A stretch of DNA of 64,000 nucleotides. It comes from Geovibrio thiophilus. Lineage in GTDB: Bacteria; Chrysiogenota; Deferribacteres; Deferribacterales; Geovibrionaceae. The notes beneath the pieces are model-generated. The model had not been told where the DNA came from. It saw only the letters and a program-made list of their open reading frames with translations, and did not search any database. Location: assembly GCF_004087915.1 (NCBI RefSeq), contig NZ_CP035108.1:248001-312000 (forward strand), written 5' to 3'. The position numbers and the translations under genes were made by a program. Below, piece by piece: positions 8,370 through 17,763 of the stretch; positions within the stretch are counted from its first letter, which is position 1; every line of letters starts with the position of its first letter.

Positions 8370-9612
8370 GCTGAATATCGCCTTCGGAGAGAAAACTCTT
8401 GAGATAGAAACGGGCTTTCCCGTTGATGTTCTCGGAGCGTTCGCAGATTATGCGCCCCTTTCCGATTACGGGATACAGGAGGCGCTGGATCAGTGCGTCT
8501 ATTCCGAGTCTTACTCTGCCTGTGCGGAACGTGCGGAAAAGATACTGTTCATACTTCCCGACATTACCCGCAAAAGCGGCATGGAGCGTTTTTTCCCATC
8601 CATGCTCGCAGAAGCGGAGAAGCACGGAAAAGAGGTGAGCATAATCTTTGCCGTGGGAACTCACAGGGCGGTGACGGAGGATGAGAAGAAGAGGATTCTC
8701 GGCGGGGAAATCTATTCAAAATATAAGGACAGGCTTTTTGATCACGACTGCGAAAATCTGGAAGCCCACGCCTTCTACGGTATCACAAAATCAAAAACAC
8801 CCATTTTTATCAATAAAATATATCTTGAGCACGACTTAATAGTTCCCATAGGCTCCGTGAGTCATCACTACTTCGCCGGTTACGGCGGCGGGCGGAAACT
8901 TATCTTCCCCGGAATAGCAGCGAAAAAATCCATACTGCGCAACCATATGCTTGCTCTGGACGTCTCCGGCGGCGGAAGGCATCCTCTCGCGAAGGCGGGG
9001 GAACTGAACCATAACCCCGTTCACCGTGACATAGTGGACGCGCTCATGATAAGCCGTTCGGGAAGAAACTTCTTCTCCGTGAACACTGTCCTTGATGAAC
9101 AGGGAAGGATTCTGGATATGGTCTGCGGCGATTTGTTCATGGCGCATCATAAGGCTTGCGAGATTCTGGACAGCAGATTCCGAATCACTCTTGATAAAAA
9201 GTACAAATCCCTCATTGTTTCCTGCGGAGGATTTCCCAAGGACATCAACATGGTTCAGGCGCAGAAGTCGCTGGACAGGGCTGCTTCCGCTGCCGAGGAA
9301 GGGGCGGACATATTCCTTTTCGCTGAATGCGCCGACGGCTACGGAAACTCATATTTCCGTGATTTTTTCGATCTGCCGTCCTCAAAGGCTATGCTGGAAA
9401 GCCTCCTTGCGGATTACCAGATAAACAGGCAGACCGCTTTTAACCTGAGAACTCTTACGGAACGCTTCAATGTCCGTCTTTACGGCAGCCTCAGTGAAGA
9501 GGACTGCGCGCGTATGGGCTTTCAGAAGCTCAATGCTCCCGAAGACATGCTCCGTCTGCTCAAGCCGGAGACAGCTTTTATTCCCTCCGCCTACTCTTTT
9601 CTTTTCGGCTGA
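8329..9612 (+). CDS. LarA-like nickel-pincer racemase family protein (DUF2088)
   Basis: 427 residues, matching the LarA length. Seen: LPDITRKS (LarA DxTR-like motif), FAVGTHRAVT with the first catalytic/metal His, and SHHYFAGYGGGRKLIFPG, which carries the His and the Lys to which the nickel-pincer nucleotide is attached in lactate racemase. LarA interconverts D- and L-lactate; distant family members act on other 2-hydroxyacids. No larB/C/E cofactor genes are near. It overlaps moaA by 41 nt and has only a weak ribosome site, so expression probably depends on translation of moaA. The substrate is uncertain. Confidence 0.82.
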   Translation: MKDSNAPCQKSADKLNIAFGEKTLEIETGFPVDVLGAFADYAPLSDYGIQEALDQCVYSESYSACAERAEKILFILPDITRKSGMERFFPSMLAEAEKHGKEVSIIFAVGTHRAVTEDEKKRILGGEIYSKYKDRLFDHDCENLEAHAFYGITKSKTPIFINKIYLEHDLIVPIGSVSHHYFAGYGGGRKLIFPGIAAKKSILRNHMLALDVSGGGRHPLAKAGELNHNPVHRDIVDALMISRSGRNFFSVNTVLDEQGRILDMVCGDLFMAHHKACEILDSRFRITLDKKYKSLIVSCGGFPKDINMVQAQKSLDRAASAAEEGADIFLFAECADGYGNSYFRDFFDLPSSKAMLESLLADYQINRQTAFNLRTLTERFNVRLYGSLSEEDCARMGFQKLNAPEDMLRLLKPETAFIPSAYSFLFG

Positions 9613-9675
9613 TATTCCCCTGCTTGGTCAAAAATTTGTGTATTCGTGCGGTTTCCCTTTCTTTTTCGGGCAAAA

Positions 9676-9783
9676 CTGCTGATTATATTACAGCAGAGCT
9701 ATGTCTGTCTTTATTTCGGTGGAAAACCACCGGGTCATGAAATATAATTAATAACGGAAAGCTTTCTTTCCGCGCAGTTTCTG
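9676..9783 (+). promoter_or_regulatory. Hairpin-rich leader of the pilY1 operon
   Basis: In the 183-nt gap are CTGCTG/CAGCAG with a 9-nt loop (9676-9696), CGGTGG-AAAA-CCACCG (9717-9732, itself enclosed by tatttc/gaaata), CGGAAAG-CTTT-CTTTCCG (9755-9772) and GCAG-TTT-CTGC (9773-9783) directly before the ribosome site. None has a T-run. I tested c-di-GMP-I (GEMM) and other common riboswitch signatures by eye and found no match. An RNA-level control element is inferred from structure only. Confidence 0.4.
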
Positions 9784-9795
9784 CTGGAGTTTTTT

Positions 9796-10086
9796 ATGAA
9801 AAAATCCCTGATTGCGGCAATTGCCGTTCTTTTTATTAGCCTTAGCGCTTATGCTGCAAACCCTATGCTCATAGGCGGCGTGTTCAACGGATACAACAAA
9901 GAGACAATAACCGTGGGGGACAGAGTATACACCTACGGAGAGGAGCTCCGTGTTGTGAGGCAGTTCCGCAGGGGCGACGCCTTTTATGAGGAATATTCAT
10001 CCCTGAGAGATATACGGCGCGGCGCGGAAGTTGTTGTAACCGCTTACGGCAGCTACGCTGTTCATATTCTGATAAAGGGTGACTGA
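9796..10086 (+). CDS. Small exported protein of unknown function, first gene of the pilY1 operon
   Basis: 96 residues with a clear signal peptide (MKKSLIAAIAVLFISLSAYA, cleavage after AYA). The mature part of about 75 residues is basic and aromatic (GDRVYTYGEELRVVRQFRRG) and looks like a small beta protein. Ribosome site GGAG is 7 nt before the ATG. Its stop codon is one base before the pilY1 start, so it belongs to the type IV pilus operon and may act with PilY1 in the periplasm. No family recognised. Confidence 0.75.
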   Translation: MKKSLIAAIAVLFISLSAYAANPMLIGGVFNGYNKETITVGDRVYTYGEELRVVRQFRRGDAFYEEYSSLRDIRRGAEVVVTAYGSYAVHILIKGD

Positions 10087-10087
10087 C

Positions 10088-13000
10088 ATGAAAAAAATAA
10101 GCCTGCTTCTGTTTATTTTCCTTTTATGCCTCAAGCCTGCCTCCGCCGATATGATGAACTACTGCGGAAGCGGAAACAATTCCAGTCTTCCTCCCTTCCT
10201 TTCCTCAAGTGTTTCTCCGCTGGTGATGTTTGTCATGGGGCGGGATCACAAGCTTTACTACGAAGCGTACAACGACGCCACAGACCTTGACGGAGACGGT
10301 TTCATAGATATAGGCTACAAACACGATATAGACTATTACGGCTACTTCGATTCATATAAATGCTACACCTACACCACCTCCGGCACAGCCCGCTTCAATC
10401 CCTCCGGCACAACTGACGACAAATACTGCGGCGGAACAGGGGAGTGGAGCGGAAACTTCCTGAACTGGCTTACCATGTCCCGGATGGATGTTCTGCGCAA
10501 GGTTCTTTACGGCGGGCACAGAAAAACTGACGGAGCGGATGAAACGGTTCTCTCCAGCACCTATATACCCCGTGACGCACACTCATGGGGCAAGGAATAC
10601 TGGGGCAGCGACACAAGGGATCTCACCCCTTATGACGCTCCTTCAAACTTTACATGCGATATGCCGGATGCCGCCACTCCTTGGAATGCGGCGAGTCAGA
10701 TACTGTTTGTTACCTACCGTGACGGTGTGGATAAGGGCTGCGGCACAAGCCATGACAACATGATTTCCACTTTCAGCCCGCAGGACTATACAGGGCATAA
10801 GTTCGTAACATCAATAAACTACAGCGACACCGGACAGGGCAATCAGATCAGCAGTCACGGCAACATAATGTATGTTATGAAATTCCGTGTGCCGAACAGC
10901 AGATGGTATCATTTCTCAGTAGATTCAGATGACGGCGGCGAGCTTGAGGTAAACAACACCATAATCGCATCCTATTACGGCTGCCACGGCTACACAGGCA
11001 ATACAAACTACAATGGCAGCATATATCTTCAGTCCGGCACTGACCACACCCTGATAGTCAGGGTGAGGGAAAGCGCAGGGGATGACGGCGCAAGGGTTCA
11101 GTACAGGATAAGAAACAGCGCCAACAACGGGTGGTCAACCGACTGGAAGATCCTCAGCCAGACGAATATGAATACAGACAGCATAACCTTCCGCGCTCCG
11201 AATGTTCCCTCCACCACTCAGGGACAGTGCAGCCTGAAAACAAACGATTTTATAAACACCGGCGAACCGTTCTACGGAGCGGATGTGAATACCGTTTCCA
11301 AACGTCACCTCTTCTGTATGACCTCAGACGCGGTTAACGCGGATCACCTTATAAAGGTTGCCAGAAACCAGACCAAACGCAAATGGGAATGGGCGTCAAC
11401 CGAGCGTCCTGTCTGCTCCGACAGCGTTGTATCCCCCGATGAAAAGAGATATGTGCGTGTTAAGGTCTGCGATTCCTCCGCTGGAGAAGAAACCAACTGC
11501 TACGACTACGGCTCCGGAAGTAAGAAACCTACGGGTCTGCTCCAGAGGTACGGCACGGGCAGCGGAGAAACGATCTGCTCCAAAACCAATGAGAAAGCCG
11601 CCTCATGCGTGGACGGGGACGGCTTCCTAGTGAAGGAATCCCCGATGTATTTCGGCATGATCACCGGCTCATACGAGAAGAACCTCTCCGGCGGTGTATT
11701 GAGAAAAAATATCACCTCCATGGCGGAAGAGATAAACGCCAACGGAACATTCGTAACCACCGTGCCGACAAAGGGCAGCATAATACGCTCACTCAGCACA
11801 TTGCAGATAAATGACTATGATTACGGCAGCGACTCCTACAACAGCAACTGCGGCTGGATAACCGACGGACCCCTTGAGGAGGGGGAATGCAAGGCGTGGG
11901 GCAACCCCATAGGCGAAATGTACTGGGAGGCTCTGCGTTATCTGGCGGGGAAAGGTTCTGCCACATCCGGCTACACCTACTCAAGCTCCACAGACGGGGG
12001 GCTGAGCCTGCCCAAACCCTCATGGGTTGATCCTTACTCCAATTTCCCCTACTGCGCCAAACCGAATATCATCATACTCAGCGATGTTAACCCCAGCTAT
12101 GATGACGGTGTGCCTGCTTCGGGAACTCTTGAGGATTACAACAAATCCGAGCTGTTCAGCGGAATGAGCCAGAATGAGGAGCTTTCAGGCAATTATTTCA
12201 TAGGCAACAACGGTATACTGAACGATTTCATGTGCTCGGCAAAAAGCCTTTCATCCCTCGGCAGCGCCCTTGGTCTCTGCCCTGAGGAGCCCACGAAGAA
12301 GGGAACCTACAACACCGCGGCGCTTGCTTACTACGCAAAAACAAAGTTTACGGATAACTCCGACGCGCATCCGGTTACGGATTACCTGCCTAATATCGAC
12401 ACCCACTCCGTTGCCCTCGCCTCCCCCCTGCCTGAGATCGTTATAAATGTAAACAGCAGCAGTCAGGTTAAAATAGTTCCTCTCGGCAAATCAGTGGGCG
12501 GCAGCGGCATAAGCTGCGGTTACTCCATTAATAACAGTACTTACGGGCTGATACTCAACGGTACGGGCTTTTGCCCCTCCAACGGGATTGTTGACTTCTA
12601 CGCCGAAACGATAAGCGAAACAAGCGGACGCTTCCGCATCAACTTTGAGGACGTCGAGCAGGGCGCCGACCATGATATGGACGCCATAGCAAGGTATGAC
12701 TATGTGGTGAACGCAAACGGAACGGTTACCATAAGTCTCACTTCGGAATACGCTGCGGGCGGAATCAATCAGGCGATGGGCTTCATCATCACCGGAACAT
12801 CTGCGGACGGCGTCTACCTGCCTATATCGGATTTAGCTGACGGGTCAAGCAATGCTGCGATAAACGGTCTGCCTTTGACATGGTCAAAGACATTTACCCC
12901 CGGGGGCACCAACGCTTCACTCCTGAAGGATCCCCTTTGGTACGCGGCGAAATACGGCGGCTTCAACGACTCCAACGGGGACGGTCTGCCTGATCTGGAC

Positions 13001-15349
13001 GCTGAGTGGGACGAAGACGGCGACAGCGTGCCGGACAACTACCATTTCATAACGAATCCCCTTGAGCTTGAGCAAAAGCTCGCGGAGGTATTTCAGGACA
13101 TACTTAAAAAGGTTTCCTCCGGTACGGCGGTTTCCATAGATAAAACCAAAAACAACGGCATGCTGCTCAACCACGCTGTGTTTTACCCTAATAAAGACTT
13201 CGGCGATTCGTCAGCCTCCACCACCCTTTCTTGGATAGGGCAGCTCTTCACATACTGGTTCTACTCAAAGGACAGTTACCAGAGCATAATCGAAGACACT
13301 GACAAGAATAAGATACTTGAGATGGGAGAGGGAAAGGATAAAATACTTGAGTTTTACATAGACTCCTCAGGCACTCTCCAGATCGATAAATATGCCACAA
13401 CCGCTTACGGCGGCAAGGGAGCCAGAACCAACTACAATACCTCTCTGGATGATGTGGCTTATCTCTGGGAGGGCGGAGCTTCTCTGGCGCAGACGCCTGC
13501 CGCTTCAAGGATTGTCTACACAAACGTGGACGGTAGTCTGGTGCGGTTTACTCAGGCAAACGCCGATCAGTTCCTCGGTAATTTCGGCAATCTCGCAGAA
13601 ACCTGCCTCGGCAGTGCGGCAAACCTTATTAATTATGTACTTGGTGTTGATACAGCCGGATGCCGTTCCAGAACATACACGGATTCAGACGGAAATCAGG
13701 TTGTGTACAAGCTCGGCGACATAATTAACTCAAGCCCTGTTATGATAAATCATCCGAAAAAGACAGGCAAGCCGGGCTATGTCATGACATATGTAGGCGC
13801 CAATGACGGCATGCTCCATGCCTTCCGTGCCGGCAGGGTCATGAGCGCCATAGGCGGGATGAAGCTCAGCGACGACACAAGCGTAACCACCGGCGCTAAT
13901 CTCGGAAAAGAGGAATGGGCATTCATTCCGAAAAATGCCCTGCCCTATCTGCGGTATCTGGCAGATCCGGATTACTGCCATCTTTACTATAACGATCTCA
14001 CTCCCCATATAATAGAGGAAGACGGCAACAATGACGGCTATATCGACAGAAGAATACTCATCGGCGGCATGAGGCTCGGCGGTGCCTGCGGCGTGAGCGG
14101 CGGTGATTCCGTCAACCCTCCGTCCGATACATGCTCTGATACGTCAAGCGCGGACTGCGTTGGGCTTTCGTCCTATTACGCCCTTGATATAACCGACCAG
14201 AACAATCCCGCGCTTCTGTGGGAGTTCAGCGAGCCTCATCTGGGCTTCAGCTTCTCCGGTCCCGCTTACATAAAAAAAGGCGGCAGCCGCTACATAATGT
14301 TTCTCTCAGGTCCCACGGACTACGCTGGCTCCTCGGCGCAGAGACTCAGTGTTTTTGTGTTGAATCTCAACAGCGATTTCACGCTCAAGTCAACAGGCGG
14401 CATAGTTAAATTCACCGGAGAAAGCAGATCGGGCTTTTATAATGTTTCCGCTCTTGCCCCTTATACCAATACCTTCGGCGGAAAACTGTTCAGCAAAGGC
14501 GTTGATTACGGCGGCGACGGGGATACGGATACAGTTTTCTTCGGAGTCAGCCAGTATAAGAGCAGCGCATGGACAGGCAACGTGCTCGGCGTATCCATCA
14601 CTTCCGAGACACCGTCTGAATGGACGTTCAACAATGTGTTCGACAGCAGCTACGGAGCGGCGAAGCCTGTTACGGCAAGTGTTGAGCATATGAGCTGTTT
14701 TGATATGAACTATATCTACTTCGGAACCGGAAGATGGTTCTATAAGACAGACGAGTCCGGCAGCGGCTCAAGCGACCGGAACTATCTCTACGGTGTGCGC
14801 ATCGACGGCTGCAAGGACGGTGATTGTGATCTCAGCGAGGCGGAAAGTGACGTATGCAGCGATATAACGGGACCAAACGATAAATACGCATGGAAGAAAG
14901 CGCTTCTCGGAAGGGGGGTGGATGACCTTATGGAAAGGCTTATCGCCAATCCCGCCACCACTCAGTATTCCAATGTGGTGTATTTCAATACCACTATGCC
15001 GAACGCGGATATATGCGCGGCCGGCGGTCAGCACAGGATATGGTCAATAAACTGCGCCACAGGCAAAAACGCCCCCGACTATACATGCCCCGGATACAGT
15101 GTGACAACTGTGCCGTCGGTTGTGGATCCCGGCGCCGCGCCGACTATTATTGATGATTACTGCGCCGAGCACCCCGATGATAAAAGATGCGATCCGAATT
15201 ACTGCCTGCAGCATCCGGATGATCCGGATTGTCTGGAGGAGATTCCCGATCCGGAATTCAGCCCTGAACCGGGCACGGGAGAGCCTGATCCGCTTGAACC
15301 GGACAGAACCACCCGCAAGGGCAAGCTCCTCTTCTGGATAGAGAGATGA
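10088..15349 (+). CDS. pilY1: PilY1-family type IV pilus tip adhesin/biogenesis protein
   Basis: 1753 residues. Signal peptide MKKISLLLFIFLLCLKPASA, then an acidic N-terminal region. Residues ~268-340 contain a PA14-like segment (FSVDSDDGGELEVNN). Calcium-type Asp loops occur (DLDGDGFIDIG near residue 70, DSNGDGLPDLD near 965). The C-terminal half holds the PilC/PilY1 beta-propeller, with the hallmark YVGANDGMLHAF near residue 1233. The tail is Pro/Asp/Glu rich. PilY1 sits at the pilus tip or outer membrane, promotes adhesion and controls pilus retraction, often in a calcium-dependent way. ATG at 10088 was chosen over the in-frame GTG at 10079 because it directly precedes the signal peptide. 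Four prepilin genes follow in tight order. Confidence 0.93.
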   Translation: MKKISLLLFIFLLCLKPASADMMNYCGSGNNSSLPPFLSSSVSPLVMFVMGRDHKLYYEAYNDATDLDGDGFIDIGYKHDIDYYGYFDSYKCYTYTTSGTARFNPSGTTDDKYCGGTGEWSGNFLNWLTMSRMDVLRKVLYGGHRKTDGADETVLSSTYIPRDAHSWGKEYWGSDTRDLTPYDAPSNFTCDMPDAATPWNAASQILFVTYRDGVDKGCGTSHDNMISTFSPQDYTGHKFVTSINYSDTGQGNQISSHGNIMYVMKFRVPNSRWYHFSVDSDDGGELEVNNTIIASYYGCHGYTGNTNYNGSIYLQSGTDHTLIVRVRESAGDDGARVQYRIRNSANNGWSTDWKILSQTNMNTDSITFRAPNVPSTTQGQCSLKTNDFINTGEPFYGADVNTVSKRHLFCMTSDAVNADHLIKVARNQTKRKWEWASTERPVCSDSVVSPDEKRYVRVKVCDSSAGEETNCYDYGSGSKKPTGLLQRYGTGSGETICSKTNEKAASCVDGDGFLVKESPMYFGMITGSYEKNLSGGVLRKNITSMAEEINANGTFVTTVPTKGSIIRSLSTLQINDYDYGSDSYNSNCGWITDGPLEEGECKAWGNPIGEMYWEALRYLAGKGSATSGYTYSSSTDGGLSLPKPSWVDPYSNFPYCAKPNIIILSDVNPSYDDGVPASGTLEDYNKSELFSGMSQNEELSGNYFIGNNGILNDFMCSAKSLSSLGSALGLCPEEPTKKGTYNTAALAYYAKTKFTDNSDAHPVTDYLPNIDTHSVALASPLPEIVINVNSSSQVKIVPLGKSVGGSGISCGYSINNSTYGLILNGTGFCPSNGIVDFYAETISETSGRFRINFEDVEQGADHDMDAIARYDYVVNANGTVTISLTSEYAAGGINQAMGFIITGTSADGVYLPISDLADGSSNAAINGLPLTWSKTFTPGGTNASLLKDPLWYAAKYGGFNDSNGDGLPDLDAEWDEDGDSVPDNYHFITNPLELEQKLAEVFQDILKKVSSGTAVSIDKTKNNGMLLNHAVFYPNKDFGDSSASTTLSWIGQLFTYWFYSKDSYQSIIEDTDKNKILEMGEGKDKILEFYIDSSGTLQIDKYATTAYGGKGARTNYNTSLDDVAYLWEGGASLAQTPAASRIVYTNVDGSLVRFTQANADQFLGNFGNLAETCLGSAANLINYVLGVDTAGCRSRTYTDSDGNQVVYKLGDIINSSPVMINHPKKTGKPGYVMTYVGANDGMLHAFRAGRVMSAIGGMKLSDDTSVTTGANLGKEEWAFIPKNALPYLRYLADPDYCHLYYNDLTPHIIEEDGNNDGYIDRRILIGGMRLGGACGVSGGDSVNPPSDTCSDTSSADCVGLSSYYALDITDQNNPALLWEFSEPHLGFSFSGPAYIKKGGSRYIMFLSGPTDYAGSSAQRLSVFVLNLNSDFTLKSTGGIVKFTGESRSGFYNVSALAPYTNTFGGKLFSKGVDYGGDGDTDTVFFGVSQYKSSAWTGNVLGVSITSETPSEWTFNNVFDSSYGAAKPVTASVEHMSCFDMNYIYFGTGRWFYKTDESGSGSSDRNYLYGVRIDGCKDGDCDLSEAESDVCSDITGPNDKYAWKKALLGRGVDDLMERLIANPATTQYSNVVYFNTTMPNADICAAGGQHRIWSINCATGKNAPDYTCPGYSVTTVPSVVDPGAAPTIIDDYCAEHPDDKRCDPNYCLQHPDDPDCLEEIPDPEFSPEPGTGEPDPLEPDRTTRKGKLLFWIER

Positions 15350-15786
15350 TGAACAAAAAGGGTCTGACGGCGATAGAGCTTATGGCGGTTATGACTATAA
15401 TGGGGATCGTTCTCACTATAGCCGTGATCAATTACAGGAACCTTATGGTTAAGGCGAATGTAGAATCCGACACGAGACGTATTCTTACCATGGTTACATC
15501 CGCAAGGCAGTATTCCTTCACAAGGAAGGTACAGCTTCATGTGGCTGTGGACGGGAAAACCGTGAGGATAGAAACGGAAGACGGCAATTTATACGAAGGT
15601 CTCAGCTTCACGGGCTCAACTGATTTTGAAACGGAAGACGATATAACCTTTGTGAGCGGCTTTGTCACTGTAACGGGAACCATAACCTCCGGCGGCGGAA
15701 GCCGTGCGGAGTATGACTGCATACTGTTTGAGACAAACCGCATAAAAGCGGGCAGATTTGTAAACGGAGCATGCGATGCGAGATAA
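15346..15786 (+). CDS. Minor prepilin, GspH/FimT-like
   Basis: 146 residues. Class III signal MMNKKG followed by LTAIELMAVMTIMG, with the cleavage Gly and Glu at +5. The hydrophobic N-terminal helix and short beta-rich C-domain fit FimT/GspH pseudopilins, which prime pilus assembly together with PilY1. It overlaps pilY1 by 4 nt (ATGA). Confidence 0.9.
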   Translation: MMNKKGLTAIELMAVMTIMGIVLTIAVINYRNLMVKANVESDTRRILTMVTSARQYSFTRKVQLHVAVDGKTVRIETEDGNLYEGLSFTGSTDFETEDDITFVSGFVTVTGTITSGGGSRAEYDCILFETNRIKAGRFVNGACDAR

Positions 15787-16285
15787 CAGAGGCTTTACCC
15801 TTATGGAAGTGCTTGTATCCATGGTTATCATGTCGGTAATCATGCTCAGTCTCGCCTACGGCTACATCATCGTTAAACAGCGCAATCTCAGCGACCTTAT
15901 GCGTCATAAAGCGGAAGAGGTTATTCAGACGGTGTTTGAAGAGTTCCGAACCATGGATTTTGATGATCTGGAGGATCAGCCTGCGAGTCTGCCGGATGAT
16001 CTTGAGTTTGACGAAACTCAGAATCTGAATGCCTACTGCGATCCTGAGGACGATGAAGTGCCGGATGATCCGATCTGCACGGGCAGATTTGTTTTCCGCA
16101 GCTCCTCCGGTGAGGATGTTGGGCGTGTGGATTATGAAGTTGTCTACAAGGTTTTCAGTGATGATGCTGACAATCTGGGGCTCGAAAACTCGGCTTCAGT
16201 TGTCGCCACAATCTGCTGGAGGCACAGAGGCGATTTAAAGTTCCTTTCCAGAAAATCCGTAATAATGAAAGAAGGAATGTTATGA
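15776..16285 (+). CDS. Minor prepilin, PilV-like
   Basis: 169 residues. N-terminus MRDNRG followed by FTLMEVLVSMVIMS, with Glu at +5. The globular part is very acidic (LEDQPASLPDDLEFDE), with two cysteines near its middle. The position after FimT and before PilW fits PilV. It overlaps the previous gene by 11 nt. Confidence 0.88.
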   Translation: MRDNRGFTLMEVLVSMVIMSVIMLSLAYGYIIVKQRNLSDLMRHKAEEVIQTVFEEFRTMDFDDLEDQPASLPDDLEFDETQNLNAYCDPEDDEVPDDPICTGRFVFRSSSGEDVGRVDYEVVYKVFSDDADNLGLENSASVVATICWRHRGDLKFLSRKSVIMKEGML

Positions 16286-17247
16286 GAAAAAAAGGCTTCT
16301 CGCTCATTGAGCTTCTTGTGGTGCTTGTGATAGCGGGCGTGCTTGTCACTGCGCTTTATACAACCTACATAAGCCTGTATTCAGGCTCCAAGCAGCTTTC
16401 AAAAGTAGCCGAATCAAACATAGAGAATATAATAAGCTCGGAAATAATCAGAGTCGATCTCAGCAACGCGGGCTTTGGTCTCGCCAGAGGCGAAGAGACG
16501 GCAGCGGGCGATACTCTCTACCCTGTGGGCTGGGATGACGGAACATTGCAGATTTTCACCACCTACGACAGGCTCGAACCCCGAACACACGGCTGGGTGC
16601 TGCTCAAATGCGAGGAGGAAGGAGTAAGCTGCGAGACAGACAACGATTCGGACAGAAGAGAAGCCGTTCATTTCAACGGGCTCAAGGTGATCGATACGGG
16701 AACGAACAGAATCATTGAACATGATCTGAACAGCGTTACGACTCTGGATTTCCGTTATGCGGTGGGCTATCCTTATGATACCGGCGCGGCGGAAAAATTC
16801 AGGGAAATAAACTACAGGATAGCCGATGACTGCGACGATGACGGTAATGCGGACATATCCGACAGATGCAGCCCGAATACCTCCGTTCTGTGCAGGGGCA
16901 CGGTTCCCGTAGCGGACTGCGTGGGCGGCTGGGCAGTGTATGCCGGTTATGATGACGGCGGAGAAATAGTTTACGACACTCTGGCAAATGTCATTACCGA
17001 CGATCCGGATAACCTTTTTAACCTCAGAAGGCTTGTGCTGTACGTTTTGGTGCAGGAAGGACAGTTTGACCGGAATTTCAACTTCGGGGCGGATGAGATG
17101 GTGAAAGAACTTGATTTTGACGCAGAGGACAATGCACTGGATCAGTTAAGCATGCCCCTCCCCGACGAAAGCAGAAATTACCGCTGGAACATTATGACTA
17201 TTGATACGAAAACATACAACATAGGTGATAAGTATGATAACGAATAA
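16282..17247 (+). CDS. Minor prepilin, PilW-like
   Basis: 321 residues. N-terminus MRKKG followed by FSLIELLVVLVIAG, with Glu at +5. The long C-terminal domain contains several Cys (including DCDDDGN and DRCSPN), and size and order fit PilW. ATGA overlap with the PilV-like gene. Confidence 0.88.
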   Translation: MRKKGFSLIELLVVLVIAGVLVTALYTTYISLYSGSKQLSKVAESNIENIISSEIIRVDLSNAGFGLARGEETAAGDTLYPVGWDDGTLQIFTTYDRLEPRTHGWVLLKCEEEGVSCETDNDSDRREAVHFNGLKVIDTGTNRIIEHDLNSVTTLDFRYAVGYPYDTGAAEKFREINYRIADDCDDDGNADISDRCSPNTSVLCRGTVPVADCVGGWAVYAGYDDGGEIVYDTLANVITDDPDNLFNLRRLVLYVLVQEGQFDRNFNFGADEMVKELDFDAEDNALDQLSMPLPDESRNYRWNIMTIDTKTYNIGDKYDNE

Positions 17248-17668
17248 TAAAGGTTTCTCGCTTATCGCCACTCTTGTTATGTCGGCTGTAGTGCTGGCTT
17301 TTCTCAGCGCTCTTATTTACTTTGTGCAGTCAGGCTCTCGAACCTCCGCCTCTCTGGACTCTTATAAAAGCTCGCTGGAAATAGCCAAGGGCGCCTCAGA
17401 GCTTATTATGAAGGGCGTGGATGATGATGAGATCGAATGTTCGGACGATGCGGACTACATCGATGAAGTGCAGGAGTTTATGGCTCCGTACGATGATGAC
17501 ACAACCACGCATGTGATCAATGTAGCCTCTTACAGATGCGAAAAATTTTACACCGAAAACAGCGAAAGGGAGATCTATATCTTCACTGTTCAGGTGCAGC
17601 GCAATAACACCGATGAGAGAGCCGAGGTTGATTTCGGCTACATGAAAAGCGCTTTGCAGGATCCATAG
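17234..17668 (+). CDS. Minor pilin, PilX/GspK-like
   Basis: 144 residues from ATG 17234. N-terminus NNKG followed by FSLIATLVMSAVVLAF. The +5 Glu is replaced by Ala, as is usual for PilX/GspK-type tip pilins. AGGTGA at 17224-17229 supports this start; a GTG at 17225 in frame is less likely. It overlaps the PilW-like gene by 14 nt and closes the operon. The C-domain is acidic, with a Cys pair. Confidence 0.82.
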   Translation: MITNNKGFSLIATLVMSAVVLAFLSALIYFVQSGSRTSASLDSYKSSLEIAKGASELIMKGVDDDEIECSDDADYIDEVQEFMAPYDDDTTTHVINVASYRCEKFYTENSEREIYIFTVQVQRNNTDERAEVDFGYMKSALQDP

Positions 17669-17704
17669 GGAACATCTGTATACACTGTGCAGAATATTCC
17701 ACAA

Positions 17705-17733
17705 TTGATTTTTCTGTGTCATTTGCCTAAACT
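17705..17733 (+). promoter_or_regulatory. Possible promoter of glmU
   Basis: TTGATT (17705-17710), 17-nt spacer, TAAACT (17728-17733), in the AT-rich gap before glmU. Confidence 0.35.
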
Positions 17734-17763
17734 CTTATTTATTGCTTTTTATACGGTGAAATA

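Noticed and set aside
9661-9790. c-di-GMP-I (GEMM) riboswitch before pilY1
   Set aside because: A GGGCAAAAC stretch is suggestive, but the required GNRA-type loop and the second conserved strand are missing.
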